A DNA stretch of 64,000 nt from Kitasatospora phosalacinea (GTDB lineage Bacteria; Actinomycetota; Actinomycetes; Streptomycetales; Streptomycetaceae). The stretch is from assembly GCF_000717185.1 (NCBI RefSeq), contig NZ_JNYE01000014.1, positions 62,001 through 126,000 of the forward strand, read 5' to 3'. The notes under the pieces are model-generated. The model had not been told where the DNA came from. It searched no databases and saw only the letters and a program-made list of their open reading frames with translations. The position numbers were made by a program, and so were the translations under genes. Below, piece after piece: positions 51,958 to 60,317 of the stretch (within the stretch, counting starts at the first letter, position 1; each line of letters begins with the position of its first letter).

Positions 51958-52580
51958 ACGCCGGTTGGCCCGTCGAACTGGCCGAGGGGGACATCCTGCT
52001 GCGGCCCATCCGCCGCCGCGACCAGGCCGAGTGGCAGGAGGTCAGCCGCCGCAACCGGGACTGGCTGCGCCGCTGGGAGGCCACCGTCCCGCCCGCCCCG
52101 CCCGGCCGCGCCCCGCTGCCGCGCCCCACCTACCGGCAGATGGTCCGCTACCTGCGCGCCGAGGCCGCGGCGGGCCGGATGCTGCCCTTCGTGCTGCTCC
52201 ACCAGGGCCGCCTGGTCGGCCAGTTGACGATCGGCGGGATCACCTGGGGCTCGATGTGCTCCGCCAACGTCGGCTACTGGGTGGACGAGGCCGTCGCCGG
52301 ACGCGGCATCATGCCCACCGCCGTCGCGCTCGCCGTCGACCACTGCTTCCGCGACCTGGGCCTGCACCGGGTCGAGGTGTGCATCCGCCCGGAGAACCGG
52401 CCCAGCCGCCGGGTGGTGGAGAAGCTCGGCTTCCGCGAGGAGGGCGTGCGCCCGCGCTACCTGCACATCGACGGCGACTGGCGCGACCACCTGGTGTACG
52501 CGCTCACCGCCGAGGAGGCCGCCGACGGGCTGCTGCGGCGCTGGCACGACCTCAGGAACCGGCCGCCGCACGGTAATTGA
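51954..52580 (+). CDS. GNAT acetyltransferase, RimJ/RimL type, CTG start
   Basis: A 208-aa GNAT enzyme. [20 protein letters not shown] is the normal N-terminus of this family, followed by RNRDWLRRWEATVP, the acetyl-CoA loop DEAVAGRGIMPTAVAL and LGLHRVEVCIRPEN. There is no in-frame ATG, GTG or TTG until residue 63. The only start that keeps the conserved N-terminus is CTG at 51954, which overlaps the mog stop (CTGA) and has GGGAG about 8 nt upstream. It probably acetylates a protein N-terminus or small amine. Confidence 0.85.
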   Translation: MNAGWPVELAEGDILLRPIRRRDQAEWQEVSRRNRDWLRRWEATVPPAPPGRAPLPRPTYRQMVRYLRAEAAAGRMLPFVLLHQGRLVGQLTIGGITWGSMCSANVGYWVDEAVAGRGIMPTAVALAVDHCFRDLGLHRVEVCIRPENRPSRRVVEKLGFREEGVRPRYLHIDGDWRDHLVYALTAEEAADGLLRRWHDLRNRPPHGN

Positions 52581-52730
52581 ATACATGTTCGAAATAGATA
52601 TCGATATGGCATCGAAGCTCGGGCGAGCCGTCACAAATACCGGCAAAATAGTCTGAGAATCAGCTTGATCACACGACACGCCGCGCCAAATTGCTGCAGT
52701 GCCTTCGCCCGCGCCCGTACCGTGTGAAAC

Positions 52731-53792
52731 GTGAGCAGTAGCGGCCTTATCTACGCGGTCATCGTAGGGGCCTGGGCTGCCTATCTGGTGCCGATGTGGC
52801 TCCGCAGGCAGGACGAGCTCAACGAGTCGCGTCCGACGGAACGCTTCAGTACCGCGATCCGCCTGCTGGCCGGTCGATCGGCCATGGAGCGGCGCGCGGC
52901 CCGAGCCCTCGGCGACCAGACCGCCGACCAGCAGCACCCCGCCGGGGACGACCCGGACGGGGCCCTCGCCGATCCCGCGAGCGGCCCGGCGGCCGACCCG
53001 GCGGAGGTCGCCACCCGGCCCACGGCCCGGCCCTCCGCCCCGTCCGCCGCTCCGTCCGCCTGGGACGACGCCGAGCCGGCCGCCGAACCGGCCGCGGCGG
53101 CTCCGGCGGCTCCGACGGAGAAGCCCGACCGCGAGCGCGAGCGCGAGCGCGAGCTCGGTGACCGGCGCTCCGCCGAGCGGCGGGCCCGGCTGCTCGCCCG
53201 GCGGCGGCGGATGGTCACCATGCTGTTCCTCGCCTTCGCGCTGGGCGCCGTGGTCGCCGCCGTGGCCGGCTTCGCCTTCCTCTGGGTGCCCGCCGTCCCC
53301 GGCGTGCTGCTCACCCTCTACATCGGCCACCTGCGCCGACTGGAGCGGCAGCGCTACGAGGTCAAGTTCGACCGCACCAAGGCCGCGCAGGCCGCCGAGC
53401 GGCTGCGCGATCGCGAACGCGAGCGCTCCGCCCGCCCCGCGCCCGAGCCGTCCGCGGTCCGCCCCGCGCCCGCCGCCGAACCGGCCGCCCCCGCGGACCC
53501 GGCCACCACCAGGGCGACCGTCCTGGCCGAGGCCACCGAGCACGAGGAGTGGGCCGACGGCGTCCGCGCCCGCGCCGCCGCCGGGCCGGACTCCTGGGAG
53601 CCCGTCCCCGTCCCGCTCCCCACCTACGTCACCGCCCCCGTGGCCCCCCGCACCACCCGGGGCCTCGACCTCTCGGCCCCCGACACCTGGGACTCCGGCC
53701 GCCCGGCGACCCCGCTCTTCGACCAGTACGGCGAGCCCGCCCCGCCGCCCGCCGCCGACTGGACCACCCGCCCCCGCGCCGCCAACGAGTGA
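52731..53792 (+). CDS. sepX: divisome membrane protein SepX/GlpR
   Basis: A 353-aa protein. The first helix MSSSGLIYAVIVGAWAAYLV and the motif PMWLRRQDELNESRPTERFS are hallmarks of Streptomyces SepX, called GlpR in corynebacteria. A Pro/Ala-rich linker, a charged RERERERELGDRR stretch and two helices (about 160-205; MLFLAFALGAVVAAVAGFAF) follow, then a disordered C-terminus. It stabilises division septa and binds the MoeA-like Glp. GTG start at 52731. The spacer before it (52581-52730) is clearly AT-richer and probably holds the promoter. Confidence 0.9.
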   Translation: MSSSGLIYAVIVGAWAAYLVPMWLRRQDELNESRPTERFSTAIRLLAGRSAMERRAARALGDQTADQQHPAGDDPDGALADPASGPAADPAEVATRPTARPSAPSAAPSAWDDAEPAAEPAAAAPAAPTEKPDRERERERELGDRRSAERRARLLARRRRMVTMLFLAFALGAVVAAVAGFAFLWVPAVPGVLLTLYIGHLRRLERQRYEVKFDRTKAAQAAERLRDRERERSARPAPEPSAVRPAPAAEPAAPADPATTRATVLAEATEHEEWADGVRARAAAGPDSWEPVPVPLPTYVTAPVAPRTTRGLDLSAPDTWDSGRPATPLFDQYGEPAPPPAADWTTRPRAANE

Positions 53793-53862
53793 CGCCGCGC
53801 CTCCTCGCCGCACCCCCGCGGTACCCCCGCAGCACCCCCGTTCCACCGCCCGCCCCGGTCGC

Positions 53863-53887
53863 AACGCCCCGCCCGCGCCGGGGCGTT
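53863..53887 (+). terminator. hairpin after sepX
   Basis: 9-bp arms AACGCCCCG / CGGGGCGTT around a 7-nt loop, 70 nt after the sepX stop and before tRNA-Ala. Confidence 0.6.
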
Positions 53888-53971
53888 CGCACGCCCGGGC
53901 GGTCCGGCCGCCCGGGCGGAACGACCATGGTCACGAGTACCTCCGCAGAGGTGATAGAGTTCTTTCTTGTT

Positions 53972-54047
<76 letters not shown>

Positions 54048-54051
54048 CGAC

Positions 54052-54085
54052 AGAAATCCCGCCCGGGAAACCGGGCGGGATTTCT
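54052..54085. terminator. strong hairpin terminator after tRNA-Ala
   Basis: 15-bp arms AGAAATCCCGCCCGG / CCGGGCGGGATTTCT with a GAAA tetraloop. The AT ends of the stem supply a short U-run in either direction, so it may also end the convergent zinc-protein transcript. Confidence 0.9.
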
Positions 54086-54162
54086 CGTTCTCCGGGTGCT
54101 TTCGGGCCGACCGCCCCGGCGGCCCCCGCGCCGTGCGGTGCGGGGGCCGTTCCGAGAGCGGG

Positions 54163-54534
54163 TCAGGCCTTCCTGACCACGCTCGACTTCAATTGCATGG
54201 CACCGAAACCCTCCACCCGGCAGTCGATGTCGTGGCCGTCGACGCCGTCGACCAGGCGGATGTTGCGCACCTTGGTGCCCGCCTTGATGCCGGAGGGGCT
54301 GCCCTTCACCTTGAGCGCCTTGACGACCGTCACCGTGTCGCCGTCGCTCAGCACGTTGCCGACCGCGTCCCGGACCACCCGCCCGGCGGGGCCCGCGGTG
54401 CCGTCGGCGCCGGGGGCGCCCGTGGTTTCGGCGGGGGACCACTCGTGGCCGCACTCGGGGCAGACCATCAGCGCGTCCATCGCGTAGGTGTACTCGCTGG
54501 AGCACTTCGGACAAGAGGGGAGGTTCTCGCTCAT
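54163..54534 (-). CDS. PhnA-like (YjdM) zinc-ribbon protein
   Basis: A 123-aa protein. An N-terminal zinc ribbon has CPKC (about 8-11) and CPEC (about 25-28). A variable Gly/Ala linker follows, then the PhnA domain ([37 protein letters not shown]). The family was once linked to phosphonate use, but its role is unproven. I chose MSENLPSCP at 54534, three codons inside the longest frame. Confidence 0.88.
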   Translation of the reverse strand: MSENLPSCPKCSSEYTYAMDALMVCPECGHEWSPAETTGAPGADGTAGPAGRVVRDAVGNVLSDGDTVTVVKALKVKGSPSGIKAGTKVRNIRLVDGVDGHDIDCRVEGFGAMQLKSSVVRKA

Positions 54535-54614
54535 TTCGCCCACCCTAGCCGAGGGCGGTGAACTGCCGTGCGGCGCAGGGCGGGTGGCGAGCGGGGCGGG
54601 AGCGCCGCCCTCTG

Positions 54615-54703
54615 GTTGCCAATGTTAGCAACTGCGAAGGTCAACATGTCCGGCCCGGGCGGGCGGACCGCGTGCGCTCTCGGTGCCGCGGCGCGGTTGC
54701 TAA
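54615..54703 (+). promoter_or_regulatory. candidate operator sites of the ArsR-family regulator
   Basis: GTTGCCAA-TG-TTAGCAAC (54615-54632) is an inverted repeat with one mismatch. A further GTTGCTAA half-site lies at 54696-54703. Both are upstream of the ArsR-type start at 54754 and in the only AT-rich part of the spacer. ArsR proteins commonly repress themselves at such sites. Confidence 0.5.
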
Positions 54704-54753
54704 GGTCGTGCCTGACGGCAGCGTCCAGGGTCCGACGGAGAAGGGGTGAGCCT

Positions 54754-55131
54754 GTGGGTGCCGACGCCCCCCGCGTGTCCCCCGTGGTCAGCACGCCGCT
54801 GTACCAAGTGAAGGCCGAGTTCTTCAAGACCCTCGGCCACCCGGTCCGCATCCGGGTACTGGAGCTGCTCAGCGAGCGCGAGCACGCGGTGGCCGAACTG
54901 CTGCCCGAGACCGGGGTGGAGGCGGCCCACCTGTCCCAGCAGCTCGCCGTCCTGCGCCGGGCCAACCTGGTGGTCGCCCGCCGGGAGGGCAGCACCGTCC
55001 ACTACAGCCTCACCAGCCCGCAGGTCGCGGAGCTCCTCGCGGTGGCCCGCGAGATCCTGGGCGGGGTGATCACCGGACAGGTCGAGCTCCTGGACGGCCT
55101 GCGCGCGTCCGGCGGGCCGTCCCGGTCCTGA
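54754..55131 (+). CDS. ArsR/SmtB-family transcriptional regulator
   Basis: A 125-aa winged-helix repressor. TPLYQVKAEFFKTLGHPVRI leads the HTH (about 30-90; VLELLSEREHAVAELLPETG, LSQQLAVLRRANLVVARREG). There is no Cys at all, so the metal sites of ArsR and CadC are absent and it may sense another ligand or redox state. The GTG at 54754 is preceded by AAGGGG; GTG at 54775 is an alternative. Confidence 0.88.
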   Translation: MGADAPRVSPVVSTPLYQVKAEFFKTLGHPVRIRVLELLSEREHAVAELLPETGVEAAHLSQQLAVLRRANLVVARREGSTVHYSLTSPQVAELLAVAREILGGVITGQVELLDGLRASGGPSRS

Positions 55132-55304
55132 ACCGAGCGGCTCGCCCTGCTCCGACGGTCGTGGGTGGACCTCCGGGTGCATGACATGCGAAAACAGCTA
55201 CTTGCGAAATTCGTAAAGTCCATACATGATGCCTGCTGTGGGACCGGACACCGGTGTGCCCGACCGGGCCGGGCCGGGCCGGGGACGGCCGAAGGAGGGC
55301 CACG

Positions 55305-55553
55305 GTGACCGGGGTCTTCGACCAGGAACTGCGTGACCAACTCGCCCTGGCCGGGCAGGCCCGGCACGCTGCGCGCACCGCCGGGGACGAGGACGGCGAG
55401 CGGGCCTACGCCGGACGGATCGCCCAACTGCGGCGGATCGCCGCCCAGCACGGGATCGAACTCCCGCCGGAGGCCGCGCAGGACGCCAGGTCGGAACCCG
55501 CGCCGGACGCCGCGCCGGACGCCGCGCCGGACGCCGCGCCGGAACGGGCGTGA
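55305..55553 (+). CDS. small hypothetical protein with PDAA repeats
   Basis: An 82-aa helical, charged protein (VTGVFDQELRDQLALAGQARH... LRRIAAQHGIELPPEAAQD) with a C-terminal repeat PDAAPDAAPDAAP coded by a 12-bp unit. GGAGGG precedes the GTG at 55305. No family is recognised. Confidence 0.6.
   Translation: MTGVFDQELRDQLALAGQARHAARTAGDEDGERAYAGRIAQLRRIAAQHGIELPPEAAQDARSEPAPDAAPDAAPDAAPERA
55498..55545 (+). repeat. 12-bp tandem repeat in coding sequence
   Basis: Four copies of a GCGCCGGACGCC-like unit encode the Pro-Asp-Ala-Ala repeats at the end of the preceding small protein. Confidence 0.75.
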
Positions 55554-55740
55554 GTGCCGCGGGCATGGGCCGCTCCCCGCGCACCTACCTCCGCGCTCGA
55601 ACTCGGCCTCGGGGAAGGCCACTTGGACGTCACCGCCCGGGACCGGCACCCCGCCCCGGACGCCCTCCCCGGGCCGGACGCGCCCGGCTGCCCCTCGACC
55701 CGTCCGCCGCCACCCCGCCAGCACCAGCATGGGAGCAGCC

Positions 55741-55872
55741 ATGAGCGACGCCGTCCGCGACGAGAAGAGCAGGCGCCGGGCGATGATCGTCCGCGCCCTG
55801 ATCTACATCGCCGGGACCCACCTCTTCGCGGGGTTCGTGATCCTGCTGTTCGCCGTCGGCGGCCGCCGCTGA
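55741..55872 (+). CDS. DUF6126-like small membrane protein
   Basis: A 43-aa protein. The charged N-terminus MSDAVRDEKSRRRAMIVRA precedes one membrane helix (LIYIAGTHLFAGFVILLFAV) and ends GGRR. It resembles the small DUF6126 proteins of streptomycetes, function unknown. GGGAG precedes the ATG. Confidence 0.7.
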   Translation: MSDAVRDEKSRRRAMIVRALIYIAGTHLFAGFVILLFAVGGRR

Positions 55873-55899
55873 CCTGACCGCCCGCCACCACTGCCTGCG

Positions 55900-56122
55900 G
55901 TCAAGGGGAAACGGCTGGACCAGGCACCGGGAGGCGTCCGACCTGGCGCCGCGGGTCCACGACTGGTTCGCCGGGGCGGAGTTCGAGCAGCTGCGGCCCT
56001 CCCCGCCCGACGTCGGCTACGGCGTCGGGGCGCACCGCCTCACCGGCACGCCCGACGAACTGCCCCCCGGGCAGCGGGTGTTCGACCTCGTCGGCTACCC
56101 GAGCCTGCGTCCCGGCCGCTGA
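55900..56122 (+). pseudogene. C-terminal remnant of a methyltransferase-like gene
   Basis: The frame reads DLAPRVHDWFAGAEFEQL and PPDVGYGVGAHRLTGTP, ending FDLVGYPSLRPGR and TGA. This looks like the end of a class I SAM-dependent methyltransferase, but the catalytic N-terminal part is absent. It overlaps the end of the minus-strand fragment beyond it. Confidence 0.4.
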
Positions 56123-56618
56123 ACCCCCGCGGCAGCCGCGGCCCGACGGGTCGGCGGACGGGCTGGAGGTCGGTGTTCCGGCTGTTCATCCGGACCTTCA
56201 GCGCGGTGTAGCCGGGCTTGCCGTTCGCGGCGTGCTCGCTCCAGTACTGGCAGGTGAGGCCGGTGTCGGTCTCGAAGTCGTACGCCGCGGCCACCGGCAT
56301 CTCCTGGCAGGCCAGCTTGCCGGCGCCCTCGTAGCCGGACTCCGGGCCGTACTGCTCGTACAGCTGGGCCTGGACCGTCTTGGCGACCAGCAGGCCCTTC
56401 TTCGGGGTCTTGGTGTAGGAGATGACCATGCTGCCCTCGGTGTACGAGTCGCCGATCTTCACCTCGTACGGCACCTCGGCCCCCTCGAAGGCGGCCACGC
56501 ACAGGCTGACCGCGCCCGCCCTCTGCGTGATGCCGTCCGGGCACTTCGCGGTGGTCCCGCCGGGCATGTGGGCCCGCGACAGCAGGTCCTCGCGCAGCGC
56601 GAACTCGACCTTCTCCAC
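56040..56618 (-). pseudogene. N-terminally truncated DUF4333-like protein
   Basis: From GTG at 56618 the frame gives KVEFALREDLLSRAHMPG, AKCPDGITQ and SYTKTPKKGLLVAKTV, resembling actinobacterial DUF4333-type lipoproteins. There is no signal peptide and no ribosome binding site, so the 5' end is probably lost. Recognisable sequence ends near 56180 (ALKVRMNS); the rest runs antisense through the methyltransferase remnant. It is interpreted as a broken gene. Confidence 0.4.
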
Positions 56619-56681
56619 TTACCGTTACTTTGAAGTCGCGTTCACGACCCCGGAGCCCCGCCCCCGCCCGGGGCTGAGTGC

Positions 56682-57218
56682 TCAGGGGTGCAGGACGGTC
56701 AGGTGGACGGTGGTGGTGTCGCCGGTCGGGGTGGTGACGGCGGTGCCGGTCGGGGTGGGGCCGAAGGTGAGGACGTGGTGGGGGGACTCTGGGGGGAAGG
56801 ACCAGTCGACGTGGTCGCGGCGGCGGAGTTCCGCGGTGTCGCGCAGGGCGGTGTCCGGGTCGGTGGGGGTCTCGGTGGCGTGCAGGGCGGCGAGGTGGGC
56901 GGTGGCGGTGGCGGGCGGGACGGTGAAGCGGAGGAAGAGGACGTCCGGGCCGGACGCCGAGTTGTCGTCGCTGTAGTACCGGACCCCGGTCGCGTCCGCG
57001 GGCAGTGTCACGTCGTAGTAGCGCAGCAGGGTGGCCAGGTTGCGCGGGCCGCCGAGGTTGGCGCAGTCGTACTGCCGGTACGCGCGGGCGTCGTGCGGAT
57101 GCATCGGCCAGCAGTTGCCCCACGCCTCGCGGGCGCCGACCAGGCCGCCGCCGAGGGCGAGCAGCACGACCAGCGCCCAGGTCAGCGGCCTGCGGTGCCA
57201 GGCCCGTGCAGCGGACAT
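56682..57218 (-). CDS. hypothetical membrane-anchored protein
   Basis: A 178-aa protein. A basic start (MSAARAWHRRP) precedes one helix (LTWALVVLLALGGGLVGA), then an extracytoplasmic domain with two Cys (NCWPMHPHD, DCANLGGP) and an all-beta-like end rich in Thr/Pro. GGGGTGAGG precedes the ATG. It lies 2 nt downstream of the acyltransferase gene, so they form an operon. The function is unknown. Confidence 0.7.
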   Translation of the reverse strand: MSAARAWHRRPLTWALVVLLALGGGLVGAREAWGNCWPMHPHDARAYRQYDCANLGGPRNLATLLRYYDVTLPADATGVRYYSDDNSASGPDVLFLRFTVPPATATAHLAALHATETPTDPDTALRDTAELRRRDHVDWSFPPESPHHVLTFGPTPTGTAVTTPTGDTTTVHLTVLHP

Positions 57219-57220
57219 CC

Positions 57221-58363
57221 TCACCCCCCGGTGCGCCGTCCCGGTCCGGACGGCAGTTCCGGGATCATAGTCGGCCGGACGGGCGGAGCGGCCGGTGGCT
57301 GCGGCTGCTCCCGCAGCAGCAGCCGCAGCCGGGGCGCGAGCAGCGGTCGCAGCGGCCCGGCGACCGGGCGGGAGCACAGCAGCAGCGTCAGCCCCGCGGC
57401 GGCGGCCGTCAGCGTCAACTGCCCGGCCGCGGACGGCAGGAACCCGCCTTCGTACCAGCCGCCGTGCACCAGCGCCTCTTGCAGGAACGGGTGCACCAGG
57501 AGCGCCGCCGTGCCGGCCGCGCCGAGCGCCGCCCACCGCTCGGAGCGCGCCCGCACCGGCACCAGGGCCAGGAACACCGCGCCCAGCAGCGCCCCCGCCA
57601 GGTTGATCCCCAGCGACACCAGCAGCCAGCGCGGGTAGCCCGCGTGCAGCCCGGCCGCGCTCGCGCTGCGGTAGAACCAGGCCGCGTCCAGCCGCGGCAC
57701 CAGCCAGTACGCGGCCAGGGCGGCCGCCCCGAACACCGGTGCCGCGGCGGCCCGCAGCCACCGGTGGCCGCGCAGCGCGAGCACCCGGCGGCGGTCCAGG
57801 ACCAGCCCGGCGACGAAGAACGGCAGCAGTTGCAGCGTCCGCCCGATCGCCAGCTGCGGCGTCAGCGGCAGCGCCCCGGCGAGCAGCGAGACCGCGACGG
57901 CGGTGGCCAGCGGTGCGCGCAGCCGGTGCCAGAGCGGGGCGCTCAGCCGCCACAGGAACAGCGACAGCAGGAACCAGGTCACCCAGACCGGGGTGAGCGG
58001 GTCGAGCGCGAACCTCCCGCCGTCCAGCCACGCCGTGTACGCCCCCAGCAGGGTGGTCCACAGCAGGTAGGGCGCCAGGACGCCGCTCAGCAGCCGGTCG
58101 AGCTGGTCCGGGCGGGCGGTGAAGGAGCGGGAGAACCAGCCGGAGACGAACACGAACACCGGCATGTGGAAGGCGTACACCAGCAGGTACCCGGCGTGCA
58201 GCACCCGGTGGCCCGGTGCCCGCGCCAGCGGCTCCCAGAAGTGCCCGCACACCACCAGCACCATCGCCAGCAGCTTCGCGTGGTCGAAGAACGGCTCGCG
58301 CGCACCGCCGGTGCGTCCGGTGCGTCCGGTGCGCGGCCGGGCGGTCGGGGGTTCGGTGAGCAC
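57221..58363 (-). CDS. acyltransferase-3 family membrane protein
   Basis: A 380-aa polytopic protein of the acyltransferase 3 (OafA/NodX) family. FFDHAKLLAMVLVVCGHFWE carries the family His and is followed by about ten helices, with FHMPVFVFVSGWF a typical motif. It acylates a sugar or lipid-linked substrate in the membrane. The start is taken as GTG at 58363, directly behind GGAGG, rather than the TTG at 58387. Confidence 0.85.
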   Translation of the reverse strand: MLTEPPTARPRTGRTGRTGGAREPFFDHAKLLAMVLVVCGHFWEPLARAPGHRVLHAGYLLVYAFHMPVFVFVSGWFSRSFTARPDQLDRLLSGVLAPYLLWTTLLGAYTAWLDGGRFALDPLTPVWVTWFLLSLFLWRLSAPLWHRLRAPLATAVAVSLLAGALPLTPQLAIGRTLQLLPFFVAGLVLDRRRVLALRGHRWLRAAAAPVFGAAALAAYWLVPRLDAAWFYRSASAAGLHAGYPRWLLVSLGINLAGALLGAVFLALVPVRARSERWAALGAAGTAALLVHPFLQEALVHGGWYEGGFLPSAAGQLTLTAAAAGLTLLLCSRPVAGPLRPLLAPRLRLLLREQPQPPAAPPVRPTMIPELPSGPGRRTGG

Positions 58364-58650
58364 GGGGTCCTCCGGGGGGACGGGCAACGCACGACGCTAC
58401 GGCAGATCCGTGCGGCGGCCGTGCGGATCCCGGGGCGTGTCGGGCGGCCCGGATCCGCTCCGTGGCGCCATCAGGCCTGGCAGGAGGGGGAGTTGGGGTG
58501 TGGGAGGTGGTGCACCCGTGCGTCGGAAGTGAAGGAAGTGTGATGGTGTGCACCCGTGTGCACACGGGTCAGGGGTCACTCCTAGTCTGATGGTCTGCAA
58601 AACGGCGACCAGTAACGATCAAAGTGATGACCTAGGGGGACGAGCACGCC

Positions 58651-58947
58651 ATGGGGGCCTACTTCCGCGTCGAAGTCGACGATCTCTCCAAGCTGATGCA
58701 GCGCATGAAGGACAGTCAGCAGGACATGCGCGAGGCGCTCCACGCCATGAAGGAGACCGGCCCGAAGACGACCGGCAGCAAGGAGCTCGACCACGCCTGC
58801 GACGACTTCAACGACAGCTGGCAGGACGCCATCACCCGGATCTCCCAGGGCGTCGAAGCGCTGGAGGAGAAGCTCGACCAGACCTGCAAGAACTACTCGG
58901 AGACCGAGCAGGCCCTCCGCGACATGTTCAGCGGGGCCGCGGCATGA
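58651..58947 (+). CDS. WXG100-like small protein (type VII secretion type)
   Basis: A 98-aa helical hairpin protein (VEVDDLSKLMQRMKDSQQDM; DDFNDSWQDAITRISQGVEALEEKL), the size and shape of ESX substrates. The turn reads SWQD, not WxG, so it is a divergent member. It starts behind GGGGGACGAG and overlaps the next gene (ATGA at 58944). No ESX membrane genes are in the window. Confidence 0.75.
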   Translation: MGAYFRVEVDDLSKLMQRMKDSQQDMREALHAMKETGPKTTGSKELDHACDDFNDSWQDAITRISQGVEALEEKLDQTCKNYSETEQALRDMFSGAAA

Positions 58948-60317
58948 GCGGTGACTTCTTCTCCTACGTCGTCGGGTTCGACCAGGACTTCCCCGCGCTG
59001 GGCTTCAACCCGGCCCCCGGCAACCCCGGCAACGTCGACGGCCTGGTCGGCAAGCTCAACAAGGCCGCCACCGCGATGGACAGCGCCCACCGCACCCTGG
59101 TCGAGGTCGGCCAGGGCGGCAGCGTCTGGGAGGGCGACGCGGCCCAGGCGTTCTCCGGCAAGATCGGCGAACTGCCCGGCTACCTGGAGGACAGCGTCGA
59201 CGCGATGCGCCAGGCCTCCTCCGCGCTCAACAACTGGCGCAGCCAGCTCTCCTCGTACCAGGACACCGCCCGGCGCTACGAGGAGGAGGCCCAGTACGCC
59301 AAGGACCGCATGGAGTCCGCGAAGAAGACCCGCGAACAGGCCTCCGACCGCTACGACAAGGCGTCCGACAGCCCCGCCTTCAAGCTGATCGGCATGCACT
59401 TCGACGACCAGGCCACCTTCTCCCAGGCGCAGAACCAGATCGACTCCGCCAGCGCCGAGTACCAGGCCGCGGGCGACGCCCTGGAGGCGGCCAACCGCGA
59501 CCTGCAGTCCATCAAGGACGAGCTGGAAGCCATCGTCAAGCAGGCCAGGGAGCTCTACTTCCACCACCAGGACGACGCCGACCGCACGGCGAAGGCGCTG
59601 CGCCGGGCCAACCAGAACGCGCCCGACATCAGCGCCTGGGAGAAGCTCGGCAACAAGTTCAAGGACGTCGGCAAGTCCATCAAGAAGTGGGCGACGGACC
59701 ACGCCGATACGCTCAAGAAGATCGGCGACATCGCCAGCGGCATCTCCGCCGTGCTCGGCATCGCCTCCCTGGCCACCGTCTGGTGCCCGCCGCTGTCGGC
59801 GGCCCTCGGCGTGGCCTCGGCCGGCGCCTCCACGGTCGCGCTCGGGGCCCACGGCATGGCCAAGCTCGGCGGCGCCGACATCAGCATGATGACCCTCGCG
59901 GGGGACGCCATCGGCGCCGTCCCGTTCGGGACCGGCCTCTTCAAGGCGGGCAAGGCGGCCAAGACGGCGGTCACGGGCGCCGAAGCGGTGGTCAAGGGCG
60001 GCAGGGTGGTCACCGAGGCGGTCGCCCCGGTCATCGTCAAGGGGGCGGGCCTCGCCGCCAACAGCGGGAAGGTCGCCGCGGCGGTCGGGGAGAACGTCGT
60101 CAAGGTCGCCGCGGAGGGCGGCATCATGCACAAGGCGCTCGGCTACGCGGTCACCAAGACGCCGCTGCGGAACTTCGCCCTCATCCACGAGGCCGGGGAG
60201 CTGGCCGGGAAGCTGTCGGTCCAGTCCATGTGGTCGACCGTGCCCCAGGCCGCGGTCAAGGCCTTCGGCCTGGGCGTGCACGCGCCCAACCTCTACCACC
60301 AGGTGACGGGATCATGA
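58944..60317 (+). CDS. putative type VII-associated protein with WXG-like N-terminus
   Basis: A 457-aa protein. Residues 1-110 form a helical WXG-like domain with VWEGDAAQAF. A long coiled-coil region (about 105-225; ARRYEEEAQYAKDRMESAKK) precedes Gly/Ala-rich hydrophobic segments (about 265-345; GISAVLGIASLATV), which may insert in a membrane. The end is not a recognised toxin. Architecture resembles T7SS-exported proteins of actinomycetes. It overlaps both neighbours by ATGA. Confidence 0.75.
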   Translation: MSGDFFSYVVGFDQDFPALGFNPAPGNPGNVDGLVGKLNKAATAMDSAHRTLVEVGQGGSVWEGDAAQAFSGKIGELPGYLEDSVDAMRQASSALNNWRSQLSSYQDTARRYEEEAQYAKDRMESAKKTREQASDRYDKASDSPAFKLIGMHFDDQATFSQAQNQIDSASAEYQAAGDALEAANRDLQSIKDELEAIVKQARELYFHHQDDADRTAKALRRANQNAPDISAWEKLGNKFKDVGKSIKKWATDHADTLKKIGDIASGISAVLGIASLATVWCPPLSAALGVASAGASTVALGAHGMAKLGGADISMMTLAGDAIGAVPFGTGLFKAGKAAKTAVTGAEAVVKGGRVVTEAVAPVIVKGAGLAANSGKVAAAVGENVVKVAAEGGIMHKALGYAVTKTPLRNFALIHEAGELAGKLSVQSMWSTVPQAAVKAFGLGVHAPNLYHQVTGS

